The notes beneath the pieces were generated by a model, which made no database searches, had not been told where the DNA came from, and saw only the letters and a list, made by a program, of their open reading frames with translations. Below are positions 1-7,600 of a stretch of DNA of 17,443 bases, piece by piece; position 1 is the first letter of the stretch, and every line of letters begins with the position of its first letter. The stretch is from Candidatus Bathyarchaeota archaeon. Lineage in GTDB: Archaea; Thermoproteota; Bathyarchaeia; Bathyarchaeales; B26-1. Location: contig QMYL01000001.1 in assembly GCA_003662645.1 (NCBI GenBank), positions 1 through 17,443 of the forward strand, in the 5' to 3' direction. The position numbers and the translations under genes were made by a program.

Positions 1-1
1 C

Positions 2-853
2 CCTTTAATAGATCCCCCTAAGGGATCAAGTGTTATAGGGGATCCTCAGGTGGTGCTACCTGGTGAATACGATGATCTCTGGCATATGTTTGCCCATTCA
101 GGAATGCATATATATCGTCTGAAGTCTCCTGACGGTATAAACTGGGAGTATGAGAAGGTTCTACCTTTCAATGGGGCTCTTGTGTACCTTTATAAGGAAG
201 ACGATGTCTGGTAGCTTCTTTATACTAGACGTAGTCGCGGCGCTGATACTGTGATATGTTTAAGGTGGAGCAGGGATTTGGAGAGGTGGTCTGAGGAACA
301 TGTTCTGCTGGAACCTAAACTTGAATGGGAGCTTGAGGGAAGATGTAAGCAGGTTAGGAATCCATGTCTGATCAAGGTTGGAGAGACCTATCGCCTATAC
401 TACTCCGGGGGAACAGTCTGGCTTGATGATTGTGGATACGAAGAGCCAAAGTATGTTAGTTTCGCGGAGGCTGAAGATATATGTGGCCCATATAGGCGCT
501 ATGGTAAGCCTATTCTAAAGCCTAACCCCGAAGTGCCGTATAGAAACCTTGGGGCCGGAGCCTTGAAGGTTTATAGGTGGCGTGAACAGTACTTGGGGTT
601 CAATAATGGTATATACCGGGATGGTTCTGGGAGAAGTAGATCCGCCATATGCCTTTTAGCTTCACTTGACGGTATCAGATGGGTTGACGCACCTTTCAAT
701 CCCATAATTCCCCCCACAAAAGGCTGGAAGAACGCTTTAGTATATCAGCTAGATGTAGTCCTCAACTATGAGGGGAAAACCATAATCTACTATAATGCCC
801 GTCAAGGCTGGCGTGGAGGAGTTGAGAGGATAGGAGCCTCAATCCTAAAATAG
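2..853 (+). pseudogene. Glycosidase-like beta-propeller protein (GH43/GH130-type), interrupted by an in-frame TAG
   Basis: One frame runs from the left edge to TAG at 851-853 and is broken only by TAG at 212-214. Before the stop it reads GDPQVV, SPDGINWEYE and ALVYLYKEDDVW; after it LLYTRR, WSRDLERW, RNPCLIKVGETYRLYYSGG, SLDGIRW and IIYYNARQ. These repeated 'G.YYL.Y..' blades and 'S.DG..W' strands are typical of five-bladed propeller glycosyl hydrolases of the GH43/GH32/GH130 kind, which act on plant or microbial oligosaccharides; the substrate cannot be told. Homologous blades normally read 'YYLFYT' at the stop, so TAG most simply replaces a tyrosine codon. The N-terminus lies outside the window. 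The part after the stop could start at GTG 251, giving 200 aa, but this would lack the first blades. Readings: point-mutation pseudogene, base error, or amber readthrough. Intact genes here also end in TAG, which argues against general recoding. Confidence 0.6.
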
Positions 854-1045
854 TTTACGCAGCCCATAACTAGCAACTGCGACAAGCCGACCGAGAACCT
901 TAAGACCCGCATCACCCCAGAAGCCCCACCATACGGAGACAAAGAGGACATAGCAATAAAGGACAGGGATGGGATAAACCTGATGGCACCCCCCGGAAAT
1001 GATAATAGGTTCATCCTAACCATACGAGACTGCGAAGGAGCATAG
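854..1045 (+). other. Coding-like tail or gene remnant downstream of the glycosidase
   Basis: Directly after the glycosidase stop, the same frame stays open for 63 codons to TAG at 1043-1045. It reads fragments such as ITPEAPPYGDKEDIAIKDRD and NDNRFILTIRDCEGA, with the charged residues and AGG/ATA/GAC codons typical of real genes here. No plausible start codon or ribosome site lies near its beginning, so it looks like the 3' end of a lost gene rather than a complete one. An opposite-strand frame over the same bases (802-1023) looks like a shadow. The rest of the gap up to the tRNA holds only an AT-rich box near 1067-1074 (catattta) that may serve the tRNA. Confidence 0.25.
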
Positions 1046-1121
1046 AGATACCCAACGGAGAAGTAACATATTTAGAGGTTAAGAAGGAATACATGATGAG
1101 GTTGCATAGAGAAGCCGGGTG

Positions 1122-1200
1122 GGACCCGTAGTCTAGCCAGGATTAGGACACTGGCCTGCGGAGCCAGAGGTCGTGGGTTCAAATCCCACCGGGTCCGCCA
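1122..1200 (+). tRNA. tRNA-Arg (anticodon GCG), CCA encoded
   Basis: Acceptor arm ggacccg (1122-1128) pairs fully with cgggtcc (1190-1196), discriminator G at 1197, and CCA is encoded at 1198-1200. The D stem gtct/ggac, the anticodon stem ctggc/gccag and the T stem gtggg/cccac with loop ttcaaat all form. The seven-base loop ctgcgga puts anticodon GCG at 1158-1160, which reads CGC (arginine). No intron is present. Confidence 0.95.
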
Positions 1201-1381
1201 ATCCTCCCCCACCACAAGACACCTATACCTAGATTGTGCGTATCCACTCCTGTAGTTATCCTTGTTACGTCTTCGCTTCCCAACATGGGCCTCTAGGGTC
1301 TGGAGATCACCTATTATAGAGATCATACCTCTCGTTCAATAAGGTTAAATTATCTTTTAAAATAATCTTTATGAGGTCCAT

Positions 1382-2572
1382 ATGTCCTTTGCCGATGAAA
1401 ATCTGCAATTCATCTGCAAGGAGATTCTAAGGAGGGTTCCATTCACAACGTCTGTGATTCTTCATGGTAGCAGGGCTACTGGAGAGGCTGAAGGAGAAGA
1501 TAACCGTGACTATGATATCTTCGTGGTCCTGAAGACTCCGCTTTCCCTCTTCTATATGAAGAAGATGAAGGACGTCGAGGCTGAGGCTCGAAAGCGTGGC
1601 TTCAAGCTGGACCTATCCGTCTTGCCTACCTTCAGATTGAAGTATGGCCGTGGAGATCTCTCAGCCTACTTCATTAAGGCCGCCGGCGTTACTGTCTGGG
1701 GTAGGGACTACCTCAGAAACTGCGACTTAGGTAATCTCCGGGAGACTATAGATAGGAGCTGGATCCAATACTGCGTTTACGTCATGAGAAGATTGATGTG
1801 GGGTTATGATCCCTCTACTGGTAGGTTTGATGCTGATGGAATTCTGAAGGCTCTAATAGTGTGCTGTAGACTAATAGTCCTATTTGTTACTGGAGAATAC
1901 GTTATTAAGCCGGAGAATATGCTTAGAATAATCCAGCCCTACAGAGTCTCGAATAGGCTTCTATTCGGGGGTGAAGCTATCAATCTTCTCGAGGAGGCTA
2001 TTGAAGGACTTAGCCGGGATGAATCCTCCTTATTCTTTTCGGTTAGAGATGAAGTGGTAAATACCTACGCGTCCCTGATAAGGATACTCTTCGGCATTGA
2101 AGATGGGGATCTTAAGGCATTAACCTCTAAGTATTTAAGGGCTACCCGTAGAAGGGCTTTCATAGAGAATCTCCTTTATGCATCTTCCCTCTTCACGATT
2201 AAAAGGGAGGTTATCCCGAGGTTCAATCCCTTCGGTTCATCAGTCTTCGATAAGTTTAATATGGCAACGACATGGCTCCTTATGAGTCTACGTAAGGATG
2301 GAAGCATAGACTCCGGATCGATACGCGAAGCCCATAGGCTGCTGAGTGATTGTGTAAACATGCCCTTCTCTGAAGATAACGTTAAATTCTGGTTGACCCT
2401 AAGGGACGTTATCAGGAGATACTACCACCATTACGCGAGAACGGGATTCCAATTCTCCCATTGCATCTACACGGCATTCTCAAGGATAATAGGGGCTCGT
2501 CACCGGGAAAGAGACGGAAACCAAAGGCCGACAAATATCAGCGCCACAACAAACACCACCATTAGGGCTTAG
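1382..2572 (+). CDS. Nucleotidyltransferase-fold protein with long helical C-terminal region
   Basis: 396 aa. The N-terminal ~90 residues carry the DNA polymerase beta-type nucleotidyltransferase signature: GSRATG at 29-34, DYDIFVV at 43-49 with both metal-binding Asp (43 and 45), and a third Asp in KLDLSV (residue 77). Family knowledge says such enzymes move a nucleotide onto a protein, RNA or small molecule; the substrate cannot be read here. The remaining ~300 residues look alpha-helical, contain no motif I recognise, and are longer than in minimal MNT/HEPN-type proteins. The ATG is preceded by gaggt at 1373-1377 and an AT-rich box (tttaaaat, 1356-1363) about 24 nt upstream, so the transcript is nearly leaderless. 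It is followed head-on by the UPF0251 gene, with the two stop codons overlapping by 4 nt. No partner kinase or HEPN gene is adjacent. Confidence 0.8.
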   Translation: MSFADENLQFICKEILRRVPFTTSVILHGSRATGEAEGEDNRDYDIFVVLKTPLSLFYMKKMKDVEAEARKRGFKLDLSVLPTFRLKYGRGDLSAYFIKAAGVTVWGRDYLRNCDLGNLRETIDRSWIQYCVYVMRRLMWGYDPSTGRFDADGILKALIVCCRLIVLFVTGEYVIKPENMLRIIQPYRVSNRLLFGGEAINLLEEAIEGLSRDESSLFFSVRDEVVNTYASLIRILFGIEDGDLKALTSKYLRATRRRAFIENLLYASSLFTIKREVIPRFNPFGSSVFDKFNMATTWLLMSLRKDGSIDSGSIREAHRLLSDCVNMPFSEDNVKFWLTLRDVIRRYYHHYARTGFQFSHCIYTAFSRIIGARHRERDGNQRPTNISATTNTTIRA

Positions 2573-2865
2573 GGGAAGACGAATATCGGCCTACACTCGA
2601 TTATAGCCTGTATCATCTTCTTCCTAGCGCTCTGCAGGAGCCTCCAGACGGTGCCCCTAGATATACCCATCCTCTCCCCAGCTGCCTCCTGCGTGAGCCC
2701 CTCAAGGTCCACAAGCCTGAGAACCTCTATCTCGGCTGGTTCGATGTAGATGGGTGTGGGGTTCAACTGAGGTATCGGTATGAACCTCCTTATATTCGGG
2801 GTCACCCCGATCCTTATCGGCTTCGGGAGCCTCCCCCTCGGCCCCCTCCTAAACCTCCTCATCAT
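2569..2865 (-). CDS. UPF0251 (DUF134) family helix-turn-helix protein
   Basis: 98 aa from ATG 2865. The N-terminus is basic (RRFRRGPRGRLPKPIRIG), followed by a PIYIEPAEIEVLRLVDLEG segment and a sigma-70 region 4-like helix-turn-helix (LTQEAAGERMGISRGTVWRL), the layout of the UPF0251/DUF134 family of predicted small DNA-binding proteins. Its targets are unknown. The frame also has an ATG at 2904, giving 111 aa, but a TATA-like box (ttaatatat on the minus strand) sits exactly there. A purine-rich ribosome site (gaggaaagga) precedes ATG-ATG at 2865/2862, so I prefer the inner start. The family's cysteine-rich zinc part is not visible. It converges with the nucleotidyltransferase gene and diverges from the MscS gene. 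Confidence 0.8.
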   Translation of the reverse strand: MMRRFRRGPRGRLPKPIRIGVTPNIRRFIPIPQLNPTPIYIEPAEIEVLRLVDLEGLTQEAAGERMGISRGTVWRLLQSARKKMIQAIIECRPIFVFP

Positions 2866-2903
2866 CTTCCTTTCCTCTTCAGCCCGTATTATATGAGAGT
2901 CCA

Positions 2904-2983
2904 TATATTAATTTGGCATGTCGCAAAACTGAGAGCTGAAAAAAGAGGAGGAGCTGGAGAGCTCATTGTGGAAATATTTTAAA
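2904..2983. promoter_or_regulatory. Back-to-back promoter region between UPF0251 (-) and MscS (+)
   Basis: A TATA-like box on the minus strand (ttaatatat, complement of about 2903-2911) would start transcription about 25 nt on, just before the UPF0251 ATG at 2865. A second box on the plus strand (atattttaaa, 2974-2983) lies about 50 nt before the MscS start. Archaeal transcription from TATA/TFB promoters is established; these boxes were assigned by eye. Confidence 0.45.
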
Positions 2984-3032
2984 GGTATGAGTAGTCTTTA
3001 CTTTAGGGATCGACTTATCGGAGGAGCCTAAT

Positions 3033-3704
3033 GTGGGTATTGAGAAGATAGAGGAGAAGATAGAGAGTGTAAGGAGCAGCGTCGCCAAGACTATAGCCTA
3101 CCTGGTAATCTTAACAATCTCACTCCTGATCGTAAACTTCATCTTCGGGTGGGCCAGACTCGAACAGATCCCGCCCCATCTCCAACCCTTCAGCAACATA
3201 ATACTCATGATCCAGCCCTACATGGTCTATATCCAAGCGGCCCTAATCTTCGCCTTTGGGTACATGGCTGTGAGGGCCGTGAGTAATATGACCTACGCCT
3301 ACGCCAGGAGGGTTGTGGACCACCCAACAGCGGCGGCTGTCAGAACCATAACGAAGATAGCCGGCCTGGCTCTCCTCCTCTCGATGCTCGCCTCAGTCTT
3401 TAATGTAAACCCATCCGCAGCCCTAACGGCCGGCTCATTCGCCGGGTTAGTAGTCGGGTTCGCAACCCAGACCATACTCTCACACGTTGTAGCCGGGATA
3501 TTCCTCCTCCTATCTAGACCGTTCAAGTATGGAGATATAATAACGATAGCCGGCAAGACCGGGAGGGTTAAGGAGATAACCCTGATGCACATAGTCCTCG
3601 AGACAACGGACGGGAAGAATGAGATACTCATCCCAAGCCGGAACGCCGTAACCCAGATAATCCAGAAACAGAAACCGGAGGCGATGGAGGAGGCAGAGGG
3701 CTAG
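3033..3704 (+). CDS. Small MscS-family mechanosensitive ion channel
   Basis: 223 aa. Three hydrophobic segments (about 20-40, 64-84, 105-124) lead into the pore helix and beta domain: GSFAGLVVGFATQTILSHVV (134-153), then GIFLLLSRPFKYGDII (155-170) and GKTGRVKEI (174-182), ending with IPSRNAVTQII. This is the conserved MscS core, a membrane channel that opens under tension to release solutes during hypo-osmotic shock. The protein is shorter than E. coli MscS (286 aa) and largely lacks the C-terminal alpha/beta vestibule, ending in an acidic tail. Start is GTG 3033, with ggagg at 3021-3025; an ATG at 3031 is in another frame. The next gene follows after 84 nt. Confidence 0.9.
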   Translation: MGIEKIEEKIESVRSSVAKTIAYLVILTISLLIVNFIFGWARLEQIPPHLQPFSNIILMIQPYMVYIQAALIFAFGYMAVRAVSNMTYAYARRVVDHPTAAAVRTITKIAGLALLLSMLASVFNVNPSAALTAGSFAGLVVGFATQTILSHVVAGIFLLLSRPFKYGDIITIAGKTGRVKEITLMHIVLETTDGKNEILIPSRNAVTQIIQKQKPEAMEEAEG

Positions 3705-3788
3705 AAGAATAAAACCAGCCATAATGAATCATCAAACCTTATTACCCAACAACCCAGAAAGGTAAATCTTGATATTAAGGTTGAGAAA

Positions 3789-4646
3789 ATGAGGAGGCTC
3801 AAAGGCTTCATCAAACTCATACGCCCAATAAACTGCCTAATGATGGGCTTCGCCGTAATAGTCGGAGCGTCACTACTCGGAACAGGATGGGAAAAACCAG
3901 ACCTACCGCTCAGGCTCCTCCTAGGCTTCGTGACAGCCTACACCCTAACGGGAGCCTCCATGGCGATAAACGACTACTACGACAGGGAGATAGACGCGAT
4001 AAACGAGCCCGACCACCCAATACCGAGCGGCCTCGTATCACCCAAGGAGAGCCTAATCATCGCAGCCCTCCTAACGGTTATAGGGTTATCGACCGCAGCC
4101 TTAACGAACCCGCCGTGCCTAGCGGTCGCAACCCTAGCATGGATCATAATGATAACCTACAACACCAGGGGTAAGCGTACCGGCCTTCCCGGAAACCTCC
4201 TCGTAAGCGCCTGCGTCTCGATACCCTTCATCTACGGCGGTCTACTGGTTGGTGGAAGGGTTGAGGTGATAAGCCTACTCTTCGCAGGTTTAGCATTCCT
4301 ATCCAACACAGGACGGGAAGTCAATAAGGGTATAGTGGATATCCCAGGTGACAGGTCTAAGGACATCAGGACCGTAGCCGTCTCACATGGCGGTAGAGTG
4401 GCGGCCTATGTGGCATCGATCTTCTACCTCACAGCCGTAGCCTTAAGCCTCCTACCTCCAATCCTCAACTTCGTCTCACCCTGGTATCTACCGATCGTGG
4501 CCATAACGGACGCAGGCTTCATCCTCTCATCAATCCTATTAATCCGCAGGCCAACGAGGGAGAACGCCAAGAGGATAAAGAACCTCGCACTCCTATGGAT
4601 GGCCGTTGGGATGGTTGCCTTCATCACAGGGGCCCTAACCCGCTGA
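3789..4646 (+). CDS. UbiA-family prenyltransferase, probable digeranylgeranylglyceryl-phosphate synthase
   Basis: 285 aa, with about eight to nine membrane segments. The first Asp-rich motif is NDYYDREID (61-69) and the second DIPGDRSKDIRT (184-195), both binding Mg-diphosphate in UbiA enzymes. The HPIPSG stretch (76-81) and overall length match archaeal DGGGP synthase, which adds the second geranylgeranyl chain to geranylgeranylglyceryl phosphate, the step that makes the archaeal membrane lipid core. Other UbiA roles (heme O, menaquinone, chlorophyll-type lipids) are less likely given the short N-terminus and archaeal setting. The ATG follows gaggc-poor but AG-rich ggttgagaaa. Inositol phosphate synthase lies 93 nt downstream, a sensible lipid head-group neighbour. 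Confidence 0.85.
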   Translation: MRRLKGFIKLIRPINCLMMGFAVIVGASLLGTGWEKPDLPLRLLLGFVTAYTLTGASMAINDYYDREIDAINEPDHPIPSGLVSPKESLIIAALLTVIGLSTAALTNPPCLAVATLAWIIMITYNTRGKRTGLPGNLLVSACVSIPFIYGGLLVGGRVEVISLLFAGLAFLSNTGREVNKGIVDIPGDRSKDIRTVAVSHGGRVAAYVASIFYLTAVALSLLPPILNFVSPWYLPIVAITDAGFILSSILLIRRPTRENAKRIKNLALLWMAVGMVAFITGALTR

Positions 4647-4683
4647 GAACCCACCGCGCCATCCCAAGCTGCATGGAAAAGGG

Positions 4684-4691
4684 TTATAAAT
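4684..4691 (+). promoter_or_regulatory. TATA-like box for inositol phosphate synthase
   Basis: The sequence ttataaat stands alone in the otherwise mixed 93-nt gap after the prenyltransferase. Initiation about 25 nt downstream would give a leader of roughly 30 nt containing the gaggaagg ribosome site at 4731-4738. Assigned by eye. Confidence 0.45.
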
Positions 4692-4739
4692 GGATTAGGG
4701 TATTAACGAGATCATCACCTCGGGAAAGATGAGGAAGGG

Positions 4740-5819
4740 TTGTCGAAGGTTAAGGTAGCCGTTGCAGGTGTTGGAAACTGCGCCTCAGCCCTGATCCAAG
4801 GCGTCCACTACTACAAGAACGCGAAGGAAGACGAACTGATCCCGGGGCTTATGCACGTAAACTTCGGGGGCTACCACATACGGGACATAGAGTTCGTCGC
4901 AGCCTTCGACGTAAATAGAAACAAGATAGGGAAGGACCTAAGCGAGGCGATATTCGCAAAGCCGAACTCATGCGTAAAGTTCGCAGACGTCCCGAAGATG
5001 GGGGTTAAGGTCCTCCCAGGCCCAGTCCTAGACGGCGTCGCACCACACATGAAGGAACCCTTCAAGGTCTACGACGAGGACGAAACTGAAGCGGCCAACG
5101 TATCAGAGATCCTCAAAGAGACGGGGGCCGACATGCTCGTGAACTACCTCCCAGTTGGGAGTTATAGGGCCACACGGAGATACGCCGAGGAAGCCCTAGA
5201 TGCCGGATGCGCCTTCGTGAATTGCATCCCAGAGTTCATAGCTAGCGACGGTGAGTGGGGTAAACGATTCGAGGAGAGGAACATACCGGTCGCGGGTGAT
5301 GATATAAAAAGCCAGCTCGGCGCGACGATAATGCACCGGAACTTGGTTAGGCTATGCGTTGAGAGAGGAGTCATAGTCGACGAGACATACCAGTTGAACC
5401 TCGGCGGGAACACCGACTTCCTGAACATGACGGTAGAGAAACGGTTGAGAACCAAGAGGACGAGTAAGACTGAGGCCGTGACGAGTATGGTTCCATACTC
5501 AGTTCCGACGAGGATAGGGCCCTCAGACTACGTACCCTTCCTCGGAGATAAGAAGATATGCTACGTCTACATAAGGGGCAGGAAGTTCGGGAACCAACCT
5601 GTGACGATAACCGCAAAACTGGAGGTTGAGGACTCCCCAAACAGCGCGGGGGTTGTTATAGACGTGGTGAGAGCTGTGAAGATAGCCCTAGACAGGGGGG
5701 TTGGGGGCCCATTGATAAGTATATCATCCTACGCCTTCAAGCATCCGCCAGTCCAAGTATCGGACGACGAAGCAAGGAGATGGGTTGAGGAGTTCATAGA
5801 GGGAAAGAGACTGAGGTAA
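4740..5819 (+). CDS. ino1: Inositol-3-phosphate synthase (myo-inositol-1-phosphate synthase)
   Basis: 359 aa. NAD-dependent conversion of glucose 6-phosphate to myo-inositol phosphate. Visible family blocks: dinucleotide-binding [11 protein letters not shown] (8-18), [17 protein letters not shown] (134-150), [10 protein letters not shown] (160-169), [15 protein letters not shown] (186-200), [13 protein letters not shown] (218-230), [10 protein letters not shown] (263-272) and [11 protein letters not shown] (298-308). Length and layout match the compact archaeal/actinobacterial type, not the ~500-aa eukaryotic form. The start is TTG 4740 after gaggaagg; a nearby ATG at 4729 is out of frame. 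In archaea the product supplies inositol head groups for ether phospholipids, and in hyperthermophiles also di-inositol phosphate solutes. The upstream ether-lipid gene favours the lipid role here, which is inference. Confidence 0.93.
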   Translation: MSKVKVAVAGVGNCASALIQGVHYYKNAKEDELIPGLMHVNFGGYHIRDIEFVAAFDVNRNKIGKDLSEAIFAKPNSCVKFADVPKMGVKVLPGPVLDGVAPHMKEPFKVYDEDETEAANVSEILKETGADMLVNYLPVGSYRATRRYAEEALDAGCAFVNCIPEFIASDGEWGKRFEERNIPVAGDDIKSQLGATIMHRNLVRLCVERGVIVDETYQLNLGGNTDFLNMTVEKRLRTKRTSKTEAVTSMVPYSVPTRIGPSDYVPFLGDKKICYVYIRGRKFGNQPVTITAKLEVEDSPNSAGVVIDVVRAVKIALDRGVGGPLISISSYAFKHPPVQVSDDEARRWVEEFIEGKRLR

Positions 5820-5837
5820 GAAGCGACCAAACCCACA

Positions 5838-5849
5838 TTTTTTAAATAA
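5838..5849 (+). promoter_or_regulatory. TATA-like box for the isomerase/epimerase gene
   Basis: A clear AT run, ttttttaaataa, lies between the end of ino1 and the next gene. Its centre is about 33 nt before GTG 5877, so the transcript would carry only a very short leader. This suggests the next gene has its own promoter. Confidence 0.5.
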
Positions 5850-5876
5850 CCAATCGACCTCTAATCTAATCGTCTT

Positions 5877-6647
5877 GTGGGGTTATGGGTTATGAGGCCT
5901 AAGGTTGGAGCTCAGCTCATAATATGGGGGAGGAGGCCGCTGGAGGACTTAAGGGGGGTCTTGGAGGAGGTTTCAGCCCTCGGTTACGTGGGTGTCGAGA
6001 CCAGCCTTGATGTCTTGAGGGCGAACCCCAAACCCTTAGATACGTTGAGAGCGGCGGGCTTGGAGCTATCCGGCATACACATGAACATCGAGAGGGTCAA
6101 CGATGAGCTCATAGAGGAGGCTCTAAGCATCCTCAGGGAGGCTGGGAGCCACTATCTAATCTTCAGCGGTGCGGGTGGTAGGGAAAACAGCGAGGAAAAC
6201 TACAGGAGGAACTCCAAACGCCTCGAGGAGATTGGAGCTAAGGCAGGGACGTATGGGGTTAGGGTCTGCTACCACAACCATTGGCAGGAGATAGTCGACG
6301 ACGCTAGGGGGATGAGGATAGTCCTAGAGGAGACCAGTCCGGAGCATGTATACCTCTGCGTAGACACATACTGGGTTAGGTGTGGGGGGCTAACACCGGC
6401 GGAGTTCATCAGGGAGAACCTCCAGCGTGTGGTGTACCTCCACTTCAAGGATGGAACCGAGGAGGGCTTGAGGAGGCACGAGTTCACGGAGCTTGGGAGG
6501 GGCATAATAGACTTCCCATCCATAATGAAGGTGATAGAGGAAGCTGACGTGGACTGGATAGTCGTCGAACAGGACAGAACCGACAGAACCCCGAGGGAGA
6601 GCATGGCGATAAGCAGGGAATACCTAAAAACGGAACTAGGCCTCTAA
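5877..6647 (+). CDS. Sugar phosphate isomerase/epimerase family TIM barrel (IolE/xylose isomerase-like)
   Basis: 256 aa. Metal-binding positions of the AP endonuclease 2 / xylose isomerase-like superfamily are all visible: E41 (GVETS), H68 (SGIHMN), H133/H135 (CYHNHW), D163 (CVDTYW), H189 (YLHFKDG) and E231 (IVVEQD). These TIM barrels handle sugars and polyols, including inosose dehydratase (IolE) and tagatose/psicose epimerases. The gene next to ino1 makes an inositol-related substrate attractive, but the sequence alone does not decide it. Start is GTG 5877; ATG 5892 (residue 6) is an alternative. No strong ribosome site is present, which fits a nearly leaderless message from the box at 5838-5849. 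Confidence 0.85.
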   Translation: MGLWVMRPKVGAQLIIWGRRPLEDLRGVLEEVSALGYVGVETSLDVLRANPKPLDTLRAAGLELSGIHMNIERVNDELIEEALSILREAGSHYLIFSGAGGRENSEENYRRNSKRLEEIGAKAGTYGVRVCYHNHWQEIVDDARGMRIVLEETSPEHVYLCVDTYWVRCGGLTPAEFIRENLQRVVYLHFKDGTEEGLRRHEFTELGRGIIDFPSIMKVIEEADVDWIVVEQDRTDRTPRESMAISREYLKTELGL

Positions 6648-6700
6648 CCAGATCAACGCCAACTTAAACGTTGCAGTTTTGGAGGAAGCAAACCTGGTTG

Positions 6701-7486
6701 ATGAGCGGAAGAGATAGATTCAGAGAGCTACGTAACAGACTCCGTGGAGGCCTCTTCCTATCCTCGATGATGGGGATAACGAATGGAATGTTCTGCCGCA
6801 GCAGGGGTAAGGGGTGCTCCATGGTCCAGCTCGGCGCATACCTAGCTGAACCGCCGGCCTATGGGAAGCTGAGGGATGTCCTACCCCCAGACCCTGAAGA
6901 GTGCGTGGATTTCTTCCGTAGAGAGTGTACAGAGGCTAGGGGTGAATCTGAATCAGAAATCGTTGTATGCCTAAACCTGGCAACTCCAAGGCTTGAGTGG
7001 GGCTTGGAGGCTGCGATGTGCTTCCATAGGGCTGGAGGGGACATCGTAGAGCTGAACGTTCATGGCGGTTATGAGAGGTATCTGAAACTCGGTAAACTGC
7101 GCGCTATGGTTCTACCCGAGAATAGGACTGAACTCTTCAGGTGGGTTGAGGCCTTCTCTAGGTTGGATGTACCCATCATAGTCAAGTTTAGGATGGGAGT
7201 CATCCCAGATTACACGCCGGTTCTGGATAGGATTACCGAATACGATATCTTCGGGGTCCACTTCAACATCAGGGATAACCAAACTAAGAGGCCGAACATC
7301 AATTTCGTCAGGGAGCTTAAGGGTAGATACCCAGATATGTTCCTCCTCGTGAGCGGGTACGTCAGGTCGGCAGCCGACGCCGAGGGCCTCCTCAATGCTG
7401 GGGCAGATATGGTTGGGATAGCTGAACCGACGATAAGGGAGCCAAATTACATCCACAAGATAGCCCAGGGATTAAAGGGAGTTTAG
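6701..7486 (+). CDS. Dus-related TIM-barrel flavoprotein-like protein
   Basis: 261 aa from ATG 6701. Visible parts: LSSMMGITNG (20-29), FCRSRGKGCSMVQLGAY (31-47), VELNVHGG (116-123), IIVKFRMG (159-166), GVHFNI (185-190) and VSGYVRSAADAEGLLNAGAD (217-236). This is the FMN-binding barrel shared by tRNA-dihydrouridine synthase and dihydroorotate dehydrogenase. It resembles the archaeal 'Dus-related putative TIM-barrel' group rather than true Dus: the usual 'N.GCP' motif is replaced by NVHGG, and no C-terminal helical tRNA-binding domain is present. The reaction is unknown to me. The frame can be read from TTG 6671, but ggagga at 6681-6686 lies inside that extension and points to ATG 6701, or TTG 6698 just before it. 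Confidence 0.8.
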   Translation: MSGRDRFRELRNRLRGGLFLSSMMGITNGMFCRSRGKGCSMVQLGAYLAEPPAYGKLRDVLPPDPEECVDFFRRECTEARGESESEIVVCLNLATPRLEWGLEAAMCFHRAGGDIVELNVHGGYERYLKLGKLRAMVLPENRTELFRWVEAFSRLDVPIIVKFRMGVIPDYTPVLDRITEYDIFGVHFNIRDNQTKRPNINFVRELKGRYPDMFLLVSGYVRSAADAEGLLNAGADMVGIAEPTIREPNYIHKIAQGLKGV

Positions 7487-7600
7487 GGGAGGCTAGGCTA
7501 CAACAGGCCGCCCAACCAGAACCCCTCCAACCGTTCTAAAGTGTGGTATTATTAACAACCTCCCGGCATATCTACCTAAACACAAGCCGAGGAAGACGGA

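Noticed and set aside
212..214. Genome-wide reading of TAG as pyrrolysine
   Set aside because: Many intact genes here (mscS, srp19, rpl37ae, the Dus-like gene and others) end at TAG exactly where the family ends, so TAG works as a normal stop.
1072..1326. Minus-strand 84-codon frame over tRNA-Arg
   Set aside because: It is the complement of the tRNA and its flanks, including the common false peptide produced by a tRNA antisense strand.
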